The notes: a model not told the origin generated them from the letters alone. Shown: positions 7,818 to 15,048, numbered from the stretch's first letter. The stretch is DNA of 17,003 bases from DATJLQ01 sp035509415 (GCA_035509415.1 DATJLQ010000189.1:1-17003); one strand, 5' to 3'. A program made the numbers and translations.

Positions 7818-8507
7818 ATGAGACCGGCCATGGAAGACGGCCAGTTCGAAGCCCTGCGCGCGGTCATGGTCGAGGAAATCCTCGCCCATACGCGCCTCGC
7901 CCGCGCCGAGATCGGCAAGGAGGCGCTCGCGGAGGCGGTGATGCGGGCGGTTGGCTCGGTGCCGCGGCACGATTTCGTCCCGGCCGAGCTGCGCGTCTAC
8001 GCCTATGCCGACACCCCGCTCCCGATCGGCCACGGCAAGACCATCTCCCAGCCCTTCATCGTCGCCCTCATGACCGATCTCCTCGAGCTCGCCCCCGGCG
8101 CCAAGGTGCTCGAGATCGGAACCGGCCTCGGCTACCAGGCGGCGGTGCTGGCCGCCCTCGGCTGCGAGGTCTACAGCGTCGAATGCATCGAGGAGCTTTC
8201 GGCCGAGGCGGCGAAGCGCCTCGCCCAGGCGGGCTACAAGAACGTCGCGCTCAAGGTCGGCGACGGCTATTACGGCTGGCCCGAGCGCGGGCCGTTCGAC
8301 CGCATCATCCTCACCGCCGCCCCCGAGCTGGTCCCGCCGCCGCTGTTCGCCCAGCTCAAGCCGGGCGGGCGCATGGTGGCGCCCGCGGGCATGCAGAATT
8401 CCCAGCAGCTCATGCTGGTCGAGAAGGACGCGCGCGGCCGCTTGGCGATGCGCGAAATCCTGCCGGTGCGCTTCTCGGCGCTCGATCCGGTGGAACGAGA
8501 CGATTAG
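7818..8507 (+). CDS. pcm: Protein-L-isoaspartate O-methyltransferase
   Basis: SAM-dependent repair enzyme that methylates L-isoaspartyl residues in aged proteins so that they can revert to aspartate. The 229 residues match the usual size of about 210-230. The family motif GHGKTISQPFIVALM (71-85) is followed by SAM motif I VLEIGTGLGYQAA (97-109), an acidic residue after the second strand (VECIEE) and GPFDRIILTAA. The end, LLPVRF-like (LPVRFSAL), is typical. The start is set by GGAGG 11 nt upstream of ATG 7818; an annotation from GTG 7806 would be 4 residues longer. pcm is often next to surE; here it is alone, divergent from secF and convergent with the dehydrogenase gene at 8539. The 31-bp gap holds the 12-bp palindrome GCTCGCGCGAGC (8523-8534), which could be part of a weak terminator. 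Confidence 0.94.
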   Translation: MRPAMEDGQFEALRAVMVEEILAHTRLARAEIGKEALAEAVMRAVGSVPRHDFVPAELRVYAYADTPLPIGHGKTISQPFIVALMTDLLELAPGAKVLEIGTGLGYQAAVLAALGCEVYSVECIEELSAEAAKRLAQAGYKNVALKVGDGYYGWPERGPFDRIILTAAPELVPPPLFAQLKPGGRMVAPAGMQNSQQLMLVEKDARGRLAMREILPVRFSALDPVERDD

Positions 8508-8538
8508 GCCTCGGCCGACTCCGCTCGCGCGAGCTCGC

Positions 8539-9558
8539 TCACGCCACTTTCTGGGGCGCGATCCCGGCGTGCTCGTCCGCCATCACCTTGTCGAGGAGCT
8601 TGCAGCACGCATAGACCGCGTTGATGTGGGGTGTGGGCGTATCGGTCAGGCGCCCGAGCTCGACCACGCTCCCCACCAGCGCCTCGATCTCGAGGCTGCG
8701 CCCATGCTCCACGTCCTGGAGCATCGAGGTTTTGTGGGGCCCGACCGATTCGGCGCCCTGGATGCGCTTCTCGATCGTATGGCGGAAGGTGATGCCGAGC
8801 TTGTTCGCGATGGTCTGCGCCTCCGCCATCATGTTGGCGGCGAGCTCGCGCGTGTGCGGATAGCGCGCGATGCCCTCGAGCGTGCCGTGGGTCAAGGCCG
8901 AGATCGGGTTGAACGACAGGTTGCCCCACGCCTTGAGCCAGATCTCGGCGCGCACATTGTCGAGCACGAAGGACTTGAAGCCGGCCGCGATCAGCATCTG
9001 GGCGATCATCTCGACCCGGTTCGACTTCGAGCCGTCGAGCTCGCCGATCGAGAAGCGGTCGCCTTCGACGTGCTTGATGACGCCCGGCGCGATCACCTCG
9101 CCCGCGGGATAGACCACGCAGCCGATGATGCGGTCGGGCTCGATGTTGGCATCGATCGAGCCGTCGGGATCGACCGAGGTCAGGCGCTTGCCGTCGAGCG
9201 GGCCGCCATGCTTGTGGAAGTACCACCAGGGGAGGCCGTTCTGCACGGTCATGACGATGGTGTCCTTGCCGTAGAGCTTCTTCAGCCCCGGCGCCACCAT
9301 CGAGATCTGATGCGCCTTGACCGCGACGATGACCAGGTCCTGCGGCCCCGGCTCGTCGAGCGAGGCGACCGCGCGGGCGTTCCGCGCGACCAGCTCCTCG
9401 CCGCCATGCATGATGAGCTTGAGGCCGTGCTTGTTGATCGCGTCGCGATGCGCCGCGTTGGCCTCGACGAAGACGACCTGTTCGCCCGCGAGCGCCAGCT
9501 TGGCGCCGAGCAGACCGCCGATGGCGCCCGCGCCGACGATGCCGATTTTCATTGCCAT
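8539..9558 (-). CDS. Ketopantoate reductase (ApbA/PanE) family NADPH dehydrogenase
   Basis: The family reduces 2-oxo acids such as ketopantoate with NADPH; this copy's substrate is not certain. The protein has 339 residues from ATG 9558; an equally possible second ATG two codons in (9552) gives MKIGIVGAGAIGG. The Rossmann motif GAGAIGG is at residues 9-15. The conserved lysine region VKAHQ, VQNG, and the C-terminal domain with KAWGNLSFNPISALTHGTLEGI are visible. It is about 30-40 residues longer than typical PanE and lies 43 bp downstream of a FAH-family gene on the same strand. That suggests a catabolic two-gene operon rather than pantothenate synthesis, so I do not assign panE. A GGGGA site precedes the first ATG. 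Confidence 0.9.
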   Translation of the reverse strand: MAMKIGIVGAGAIGGLLGAKLALAGEQVVFVEANAAHRDAINKHGLKLIMHGGEELVARNARAVASLDEPGPQDLVIVAVKAHQISMVAPGLKKLYGKDTIVMTVQNGLPWWYFHKHGGPLDGKRLTSVDPDGSIDANIEPDRIIGCVVYPAGEVIAPGVIKHVEGDRFSIGELDGSKSNRVEMIAQMLIAAGFKSFVLDNVRAEIWLKAWGNLSFNPISALTHGTLEGIARYPHTRELAANMMAEAQTIANKLGITFRHTIEKRIQGAESVGPHKTSMLQDVEHGRSLEIEALVGSVVELGRLTDTPTPHINAVYACCKLLDKVMADEHAGIAPQKVA

Positions 9559-9601
9559 GGTCAGGATTCCCCGTGCTTGAGCTCGAGGCGGCCGCGACCG
9601 C

Positions 9602-10369
9602 CTATTCCATCGTGTTCGAAAGGACGCCGACGCCGTCGATCGAAATCTCGATCTTGGCACCCGGCTTCATGCTGCCGGCCCCCAAGGACGTGCCGCACGC
9701 GATCAGGTCGCCCGGCAGCAGCGTCAGATCCTGGGAGATCAGGCTCACCAGGCGGTGCGGGCGGAAGAACATGTCCGCGACCGGATAGTTCTGGCGCTCC
9801 TCGCCGTTGAGCAGCGTGCGGATCACGAGCTTGTCGGGATCGAGGCCGGTCGCGATCCCGGGCCCGAACACGCCGAAGCCGTCGTAGCTCTTGGCGCGCG
9901 CCCATTGGGGGAAGGCCGGGTCCTTGTTGAGCACGTCGAACCCGGTCACGTCGTTGACGCAGGTGTAGCCGAAGATGTGCGCCGCGGCCTCGGCCTCGGA
10001 CACGGCCGTGCAGCGCTTCCCGATGACGATGCCGAGCTCGCCCTCGTAGACGACGCGGCCGGGATAGGATTTGGGGCGCGGGATGCGGGTGTTGGCCGGC
10101 TGGTAGGCGTTGGCCGACTTGAAGAAGTAGAGCGGCTCGGCCGGCTCCTTGAAATTGTTCTTCTCGGCGAGGGCGTGGAAGTTGTTCCACAGGCCGATGA
10201 ATTTCGAAGGGACGCACGGGATCGCGAGTGCTACCGCGGCAAGGGCGACGCTCCGGCCCGTGGGTTTGGCGCCGGCGAACATGTCGCCCTCATGGATCTC
10301 GATCTTGTCGCCCGCGAGGGTGCCGAAGCCCGGTCGGCCCTGCTCCTCGAAGCGCACCCAAATGGTCAT
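9602..10369 (-). CDS. Fumarylacetoacetate hydrolase (FAH) family protein
   Basis: Metal-dependent hydrolase or decarboxylase of the FAH/HpcE fold, acting on 2-oxo or acylpyruvate-type compounds in aromatic or sugar-acid breakdown. In the 255-residue protein the E-x-E...D metal ligands are Glu109, Glu111 (VVYEGELGIVIGK) and Asp140 (TCVNDVTGFD). AKSYDGFGVFGP and the later LLPGDLIACGTSLGAG loop are also family features. ATG 10369 was chosen for a strong GGAGGAG site 7-8 nt upstream; the frame is open further upstream, but that part is low-complexity and non-conserved. It is the first gene of an operon with the ketopantoate-reductase-like gene. The exact substrate cannot be told from sequence; ureidoglycolate lyase, 2-hydroxyhepta-2,4-diene-1,7-dioate isomerase or acylpyruvase activity are all possible. 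Confidence 0.92.
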   Translation of the reverse strand: MTIWVRFEEQGRPGFGTLAGDKIEIHEGDMFAGAKPTGRSVALAAVALAIPCVPSKFIGLWNNFHALAEKNNFKEPAEPLYFFKSANAYQPANTRIPRPKSYPGRVVYEGELGIVIGKRCTAVSEAEAAAHIFGYTCVNDVTGFDVLNKDPAFPQWARAKSYDGFGVFGPGIATGLDPDKLVIRTLLNGEERQNYPVADMFFRPHRLVSLISQDLTLLPGDLIACGTSLGAGSMKPGAKIEISIDGVGVLSNTME

Positions 10370-10411
10370 CGCGTGTCTCCTCCATGGCGTGTTCTTGGGC
10401 CCTGGGTCGGT

Positions 10412-10443
10412 GGGATTTCGGGGCCGGGATTTGGGGCCGGGAT
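10412..10443. repeat. Short imperfect tandem repeat upstream of the FAH gene
   Basis: GGGATTTCGGGGCC (10412-10425) is followed directly by GGGATTTGGGGCC (10426-10438) and a third partial GGGAT. It lies 40-75 bp upstream of the FAH start and may be slippage or a paired binding site. Confidence 0.5.
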
Positions 10444-10527
10444 GATGCGCTTTTCGGCCGATTCCTGCAACCGAGCCGGCCGCGCGCCGCGCGTCCCGGG
10501 GATGTTCGGCATACGCCCGAGATAGGC

Positions 10528-10549
10528 CCTGTGTCTCTTTGGACACAGG
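10528..10549. promoter_or_regulatory. Palindromic candidate operator
   Basis: CCTGTGTC (10528-10535) and GACACAGG (10542-10549) form a perfect 8-bp inverted repeat with a 6-bp centre (TCTTTG), 158 bp upstream of the FAH start. Size and symmetry fit a dimeric transcription-factor site (GntR- or LacI-like). There is no T-run on either side, so a terminator is less likely. The regulator is unknown. Confidence 0.4.
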
Positions 10550-10708
10550 CGCCATGAAATCTTCAAACCGGCCCCGCATGGCTCTGTTGATCGAATGCTC
10601 ACGCGTCCTTGCTGGGGGTCAAATTCGCCGCAGAAAGCCGCCAGAATCCGAAGATTTTCAACCGCCACAGCGAGGCCTACCCCGATTACGCTGCAGTGCA
10701 CACAGACC

Positions 10709-10737
10709 TTGACTCATTTCCAAATTCCCATTAGAGC
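10709..10737 (+). promoter_or_regulatory. Candidate promoter of the porin-like gene
   Basis: TTGACT (10709-10714) is a near-consensus -35 box with a 17-bp spacer to TAGAGC (10732-10737), a fair -10. Transcription would start near 10745 and leave a leader of about 107 nt. An alternative pair is TTGTTT/CATACG with 17 bp between, slightly downstream. Confidence 0.4.
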
Positions 10738-10851
10738 ATCGGTGAAGCATAGCTATGTCATTGTTTTAACGACAAAATCTCGTCATACGTTGCATTGTTT
10801 TTGGACTATTCGCCTAAAAAATGAGCAACCGTCAGAGGGGGCTAGGCCGAC

Positions 10852-12474
10852 ATGACGAAAATCTCCCGCCAAAACAAGACATTGCTTTTCTCCGCGGCGC
10901 TCTCGCTGGGGGTCTCCCTGGTGGCGCTTTCGAGCGCGGCCCAGGCGCAGGTGACGCTGTTGGACAATAAGAACGGCACCACCCTCACCGGCGACTTCAC
11001 CGGCGTGGTCGGCTTCTTCGGCGTCGGCAACACCGACTTCGGCGCCGGCAACATCAACACCCAGTCGCCCGCCAACGTCGTGAACACGCCGAACCAGCGC
11101 AAGACGGACCGCGAGTGGCTCGAAACCAGCGACATGCCGGCGCTCGCGTTCTCGACCCCGTCCTTCCTCGGCGGCTCCTTCGACAAGGGCAGCCTGTACG
11201 CGAACTTCTCCTTCGTCGGCCAAGGTACCGTGGGCGACGGCGACGCGTTCTCCTCGCTCGCCGTGAACGGCTTGCGCTCGACCACGGGCAACACGCCTTG
11301 GCATTTCGACACCGAGACCATGGACGGCGGCTGGAATTCCGGCGACACGTTCAAGGATACGCTCGGCAGCGGTGCCGTCGACTTCTCGCTCGGCGACCAG
11401 TCCTTCACGGCGGGCGACGGCCTCGTGATCGACACCGGCATCCTGCCCGGCTGGCGGCGCGGCGCCTACTACACCTCGCTCCAGACCGCGTTCCAACGCA
11501 CCGCGATCCTGAAGCTCACGCCCGACCTAGCGCCCGTGCGCGTCAACCTGTTCAAGCTCGAGAACCGCTCGAACCAGACCGTGATGCAGGGCAACGACAA
11601 TCCCGAGAGCAAGTTCGCGGGCCTCACGGCCGAGTACTACAAGGCCGGCAAGGCGACCAAGGACAATCCCAACCCGCCGGACATCTGGGACATCGACGGC
11701 ATGTACTTCAACATCTACGATTCGGACGCGCCCTCGCTCGCACCCGGCTCGACCGCGGGCTCGCTCTCGACCACCGCGGACCGCAAGGGCATGAACGTGT
11801 TCGACGCCCGGGCCGCCGGCTCGTTCCTCGACTTCTGGAACCCGGACATCCTGTTCCACGGCGAGTTCGTCAAGGAGAACAACAGCAATTCCCTCAACAA
11901 GGTCGACGCCGACGCGTGGTACGTCGAGCCCGGCTACAATTTCGAGAACCTGCCCTGGGCGCCCACGCTCTCGGTGCGCTACGCCCACTTCAGCGGCGAG
12001 AGCAACGTCAACGGCACCACCAAGCACAGCTACGACCCGCTCTTCTACGGCGTCGGGCCGCGCGGCTACGGCAGCTGGTATCTGGGCGAGGTGTACGGCT
12101 GGTACCTGGGCGGGCCGAGCAACATCAACGTCTGGATGGTGAATCTGTCGAGCACGCCGACCGACAACACCACCTTCGGCATCGTGTTCTACGATTTCTC
12201 GTTCGCAAGCCACCAGCTCGCGTCCTCGACCGCGAACGGCATCGCCACCAATTCGATCACGGCCAACCACGCGATGGACGAGGTCGACATCAACGGCAGC
12301 TATACGCCGGACCAGTTCAAGTTCCTCACCATCTCGAGCGTGCTCGGCTTCGGCATCCCGGGGAAGGGCTTCGACCAGGCGGCCTCGGCCTTCGCGCAGG
12401 CCAACGGCACGCCGACGCCGTCCACCGGCGCGACCATGATCGTGGGCGAGCTGATCGCGACGGTGAAATTCTAA
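10852..12474 (+). CDS. Outer-membrane beta-barrel (porin-like) protein
   Basis: A predicted secreted outer-membrane channel of 540 residues. A clear Sec signal peptide covers residues 1-32 (basic start, hydrophobic core, SSAAQA before Gln33). The mature part is rich in Gly, Asn, Asp, Ser and aromatic residues with alternating patterns, and the last residue is Phe (ELIATVKF), the usual barrel-assembly signal. I cannot place it in a named porin family; the size and the GTG..WHF/WNSG features would suit alginate-export-like or carbohydrate-selective barrels, but this is a guess. Codon choice is narrow (AAC, GGC, CTC, AAG preferred), consistent with high expression. GAGGGG lies 11 nt before the ATG. 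It is monocistronic: own promoter region upstream and a strong terminator 26 bp after the stop. Confidence 0.88.
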   Translation: MTKISRQNKTLLFSAALSLGVSLVALSSAAQAQVTLLDNKNGTTLTGDFTGVVGFFGVGNTDFGAGNINTQSPANVVNTPNQRKTDREWLETSDMPALAFSTPSFLGGSFDKGSLYANFSFVGQGTVGDGDAFSSLAVNGLRSTTGNTPWHFDTETMDGGWNSGDTFKDTLGSGAVDFSLGDQSFTAGDGLVIDTGILPGWRRGAYYTSLQTAFQRTAILKLTPDLAPVRVNLFKLENRSNQTVMQGNDNPESKFAGLTAEYYKAGKATKDNPNPPDIWDIDGMYFNIYDSDAPSLAPGSTAGSLSTTADRKGMNVFDARAAGSFLDFWNPDILFHGEFVKENNSNSLNKVDADAWYVEPGYNFENLPWAPTLSVRYAHFSGESNVNGTTKHSYDPLFYGVGPRGYGSWYLGEVYGWYLGGPSNINVWMVNLSSTPTDNTTFGIVFYDFSFASHQLASSTANGIATNSITANHAMDEVDINGSYTPDQFKFLTISSVLGFGIPGKGFDQAASAFAQANGTPTPSTGATMIVGELIATVKF

Positions 12475-12499
12475 GCCGCGCGACCGATCGGCAAGTTGA

Positions 12500-12530
12500 G
12501 GGGCTCCCTTCGGGGAGCCCCTTTTCGTTT
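12500..12530 (+). terminator. Rho-independent terminator with UUCG tetraloop
   Basis: A 9-bp perfect stem, GGGGCTCCC (12500-12508) and GGGAGCCCC (12513-12521), closes on a cUUCGg tetraloop and is followed by TTTTCGTTT. It ends the porin-like transcript. Confidence 0.92.
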
Positions 12531-12605
12531 CGGGCGCGGTGCTAAGCGGTTGAGGCGCTGCCGTCCCAAGCGTAGTCTCGTGCCTTTCGTGCGCGGGGTG
12601 GAGCG

Positions 12606-13400
12606 ATGAGCTGGTCGGCGGCGCAGTACGTGACGTTCGAGGACGAGCGCACCCGGCCGGTGCGCGACCTGCTCGCCGCCGTGCCGACGCGCGCCGCGCG
12701 CCGCGTGGCCGACATCGGCTGCGGGCCGGGCAATTCGACCGAGCTCCTGGCCGCGCGCTATCCCGAGGCCGAGATCCTGGGGCTCGACAGCTCGCCCGAC
12801 ATGATCGCGGCGGCGCGGAAGCGGCTCCCGAATATCCGCTTCGAGACCGTCGCGATCGAGCGTTGGGCGGAGCCGGGGGCGGACGCGGGCGCGGGCGCGG
12901 GCTCCTACGACGCGATCCTCGCGAACGCCGTGCTCCAATGGCTTCCGGATCATGCGCAGCTGTTCCCGCGTCTCGCCGCGAAGCTCGCCCCGGGCGGCAG
13001 CCTCGCGATCCAGATGCCCGACAATTTCGAGGAGCCCGCCCACACGCTCATGCGCGCGATCGCGCGCCACGGGCCGTGGGCCGGGAAACTCGCCGCGGCC
13101 ATGGAGGCGCGCGCGCCGATGGAGAGTGCGCGCTGGTATTACGAGCTCCTGCGTACCGCGTGCGGCCGCGTCGACGTCTGGCGTACGACCTATTTCCACG
13201 TGCTCCCGGGCGCGCCCGACGCGATCGTGGAATGGTTCAAGGGCAGCGCCTTGCGCCCCTTCCTCGACCCGCTCGACGCGGGCGAGCGCGCTTCGTTCCT
13301 CGCCCAATACCGGGACGCGGTCGCGGACGCCTACCCGGCGTTGCCGGACGGATCGGCGTTGCTCCCGTTCCCGCGCTTTTTCATGGTTGCGACGCGCTGA
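12606..13400 (+). CDS. tam: Trans-aconitate 2-methyltransferase
   Basis: SAM-dependent methyltransferase that methylates trans-aconitate, a by-product that inhibits the citric acid cycle. The 264 residues are slightly longer than E. coli Tam (about 252). The N-terminus WSAAQYVTFEDERTRPVRDLL (3-23) is the Tam signature. SAM motif I VADIGCGPGNSTELL (34-48) follows, then an acidic residue in GLDSSPDM, the post-I region DAILANAVLQWLPDH and the Tam-typical QMPDNFEEPAH. A small (GCGGGC)x3 repeat at 12885-12902 encodes an extra Gly/Ala stretch (GADAGAGAG) in a loop before DAILANA, which accounts for part of the added length. The start has GGTGGAG just upstream. The next gene begins 68 bp downstream on the same strand. 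Confidence 0.93.
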   Translation: MSWSAAQYVTFEDERTRPVRDLLAAVPTRAARRVADIGCGPGNSTELLAARYPEAEILGLDSSPDMIAAARKRLPNIRFETVAIERWAEPGADAGAGAGSYDAILANAVLQWLPDHAQLFPRLAAKLAPGGSLAIQMPDNFEEPAHTLMRAIARHGPWAGKLAAAMEARAPMESARWYYELLRTACGRVDVWRTTYFHVLPGAPDAIVEWFKGSALRPFLDPLDAGERASFLAQYRDAVADAYPALPDGSALLPFPRFFMVATR

Positions 13401-13468
13401 GGTGCTGGCGGACGGCGGCTCGGCGAGCGTGGGATCGACTTCGGGCGGCCCTGGGATTGGACGTGGCG

Positions 13469-14212
13469 ATGCTGCATTGGACGAACTGGGGCGCCTCGAC
13501 GCTCGCCGCGTTTCTCGCCTCCTTCGTCGAAGGAGTCGAGGCGCTTACGATCGTGCTCGCCGTGGGTGTCACGCGCGGCTGGCGCTCGGCCCTCATCGGC
13601 GTTGCCGCGGCGCTGGTCGCCCTCATCGTTGCCGTAGCGCTCTTCGGGCCCATGCTGACCCGCTTCCCGATTCCGCTGGCGTGGCTCCAACTCGCCCTCG
13701 GCCTTTTCCTGCTCGGCTTCGGCATGAAATGGCTGCAGAAGGCGGTGCTGCGGGCGGCCGGGCGCATTCCGCTCCACGACGAGGCGCGTATCTACGAACG
13801 GCAGGCCCGGCAATTCGCCGCCGCAACGCCGGCTCCGCGGGGCCTCGACCCGGTTTCCTTCGCCGCTTGTTTCAAGGCCGTTCTGGTCGAGGGGATGGAG
13901 GTCGTGCTGATCGTCGTCGCCGTCGGTGCCGGGCAGGCCTCGTTCGTGCCCTCGAGCGTCGGGGCAATGGCGGCGCTGCTCCTGGTCGTGGCCCTCGGCG
14001 TCCTCTTGCACCGGCCCTTGACCCGCGTTCCGGAGAACGGCCTCAAATTCGGCGTCGGCGTTCTTCTCTCCGCGTTCGGAGTATTTTGGATCGGCGAAGG
14101 CGGGGGTGCCCATTGGCCGGGCGGCGATCTCGCGATCCTGTCGCTGGCCGCGGCGATCTTCGCCGCCGCACTGCTCGCGGTGCGCATCGCGAAGGCGCCG
14201 AACGCCCCCTGA
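13469..14212 (+). CDS. Polytopic membrane protein with two ExxE motifs (FTR1-like, COG4280-type)
   Basis: A 247-residue inner-membrane protein with about seven hydrophobic segments (roughly 10-34, 38-60, 68-88, 131-155, 160-181, 190-209, 218-239). Two related motifs occur at equivalent places: FVEGVEALTIVLAVG (Glu21, Glu24) and LVEGMEVVLIVVAVG (Glu141, Glu144). They resemble the REGLE motifs of FTR1/EfeU ferrous-ferric iron permeases but lack the arginine. A charged cytoplasmic loop (HDEARIYERQARQFA, 103-117) separates the halves. Iron or other cation transport is inference; the family is annotated only as predicted membrane protein. The start at ATG 13469 gives a clean first segment; GTG 13463 is an alternative. 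The ribosome site is weak. The frame is open far upstream within tam, but that part is a shadow. Confidence 0.87.
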   Translation: MLHWTNWGASTLAAFLASFVEGVEALTIVLAVGVTRGWRSALIGVAAALVALIVAVALFGPMLTRFPIPLAWLQLALGLFLLGFGMKWLQKAVLRAAGRIPLHDEARIYERQARQFAAATPAPRGLDPVSFAACFKAVLVEGMEVVLIVVAVGAGQASFVPSSVGAMAALLLVVALGVLLHRPLTRVPENGLKFGVGVLLSAFGVFWIGEGGGAHWPGGDLAILSLAAAIFAAALLAVRIAKAPNAP

Positions 14213-14278
14213 TGGGGCGATTGAGGCGCGTCGGAGTCCGGCGAAGAGCTTGACGCCACCCGAAGCCTTGGCGCGAGC

Positions 14279-14355
14279 TGGCGTCCCCGGCGGGATTCGA
14301 ACCCACGACCTGCAGATTAGGAATCTGCCGCTCTATCCTACTGAGCTACGGGGAC
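14279..14355 (-). tRNA. tRNA-Arg (anticodon CCT)
   Basis: Read on the minus strand, this 77-nt gene folds as a full cloverleaf. The acceptor is GTCCCCG paired with CGGGGAC plus discriminator G, the D-arm begins TAGCTCAGTAGGATAGAGC, and the T-arm contains GGTTCGAATCC. The anticodon stem GCAGA/TCTGC holds loop TTCCTAA, anticodon CCT (14319-14321). CCA is encoded (14279-14281). It reads AGG, a rare codon in this GC-rich window. Confidence 0.97.
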
Positions 14356-14371
14356 GGTGCGACGCCCGGGC

Positions 14372-14377
14372 ATCATA
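14372..14377 (-). promoter_or_regulatory. Candidate -10 box of the tRNA-Arg promoter
   Basis: TATGAT on the minus strand, one mismatch from consensus and 16 bp before the tRNA 5' end, fits a start a few bases before the mature tRNA. No convincing -35 box was found. Confidence 0.4.
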
Positions 14378-14432
14378 CCCATATCCTACCATGGCCCTTA
14401 TACCATAGGCCGCCCCGAGGAGCCCCCGCCCC

Positions 14433-14984
14433 ATGACCGCCGACGCGACCCCGCCCGCCGACGCCGTCCCGCCCGCCGATCCCGGCACGATCGAGAACCT
14501 GACCTTCGACGAGATCGAGGTCGGCCGCTCGGCGAGCCTCAGCCGCACCTTGAGCTTCCGCGACATCGAGCTGTTCGCGGTCATGTCGGGCGACGTGAAC
14601 CCGGCGCACGTCGATCCGGCCTTCGCCAAGGACGACATGTTCCACAAGCTGATCGCCCACGGCATGTGGGGCGGCGCCTTGATCTCGACCGTGCTGGGGA
14701 CCGAGCTCCCGGGCCCCGGCACCATCTATCTCGGCCAGACCTTGCGCTTCCACCGGCCGGTCGCGATCGGCGACACGGTCACGGTGAGCGTCACGGCGAG
14801 CGCCAAGGACGCGGCGCGGCGGCGCATCCAGTTCGCGTGCCGCGCGGTCAACCAGAAGGGCGAGACGGTGATCGACGGCACCGCCGACGTGCTCGCGCCC
14901 AGCGAAAAGATCAAGCGCCCGCGCGTCGTGCTGCCGGAGGTCGAGCTCATCGAGCCCAAGGGTCAACCGAAATCGTCTCGTTGA
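14433..14984 (+). CDS. MaoC-type hydratase, single domain
   Basis: Hot-dog-fold (R)-specific enoyl-CoA hydratase-like protein of 183 residues. The catalytic pair is Asp54 and His59 in SGDVNPAHVD, followed by LIAHGMWGGALISTVLGTELPGPGTIYL. The sequence through VLAPSEKIKRPRVVLPEVEL closely resembles the N-terminal domain of alphaproteobacterial bifunctional enoyl-CoA hydratase/phosphate acetyltransferase proteins. Here it stops about 10 residues after that linker (EPKGQPKSSR), so no acetyltransferase domain follows. The first 17 residues are a Pro/Ala repeat (PPADAVPPAD). The start has GAGGAG 10 nt upstream. The role may be (R)-3-hydroxyacyl-CoA supply for polyhydroxyalkanoate or beta-oxidation side reactions; substrate not shown. 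The SRPBCC gene follows after 76 bp. Confidence 0.93.
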   Translation: MTADATPPADAVPPADPGTIENLTFDEIEVGRSASLSRTLSFRDIELFAVMSGDVNPAHVDPAFAKDDMFHKLIAHGMWGGALISTVLGTELPGPGTIYLGQTLRFHRPVAIGDTVTVSVTASAKDAARRRIQFACRAVNQKGETVIDGTADVLAPSEKIKRPRVVLPEVELIEPKGQPKSSR

Positions 14985-15048
14985 AGTGCGTTCGGAGCCG
15001 GCGGCGGGTCTTGCCGGACGCGCCGATTCCCACCACCATGGCCGCCCA

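Larger units (their letters stand above)
10370..10851. other. 482-bp intergenic region between FAH operon and porin-like gene
   Basis: No convincing gene is present; the short in-frame stretches have no start site or codon bias. The left part (10370-10560) is GC-rich and holds a small tandem repeat (10412-10443) and a perfect 8-bp palindrome (10528-10549), both upstream of the FAH operon. The right part (about 10590-10850) is clearly AT-richer than the rest of the window and holds the likely porin promoter and a leader of about 110 nt. The segment near 10577-10680 begins GGCTCTGTTG, which resembles transposon-end sequence, but no transposase remnant could be shown. Confidence 0.6.

Noticed and set aside
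8569..9810. 413-codon plus-strand frame antisense to the ApbA-like and FAH genes
   Set aside because: It spans the operon junction, has no motif and mirrors codon bias of the minus-strand genes.
10595..10855. 86-codon plus-strand frame in the AT-richer intergenic region
   Set aside because: It overlaps the porin promoter and start, has no ribosome site, and its composition is unlike the window's genes.
12863..13468. Upstream extension of the membrane-protein frame into tam
   Set aside because: The extension is an Arg/Ala-rich shadow of tam; the hydrophobic protein begins at ATG 13469.
14213..14278. Attachment-site duplication next to the tRNA
   Set aside because: No repeat of the tRNA 3' end and no integrase are present in the window.
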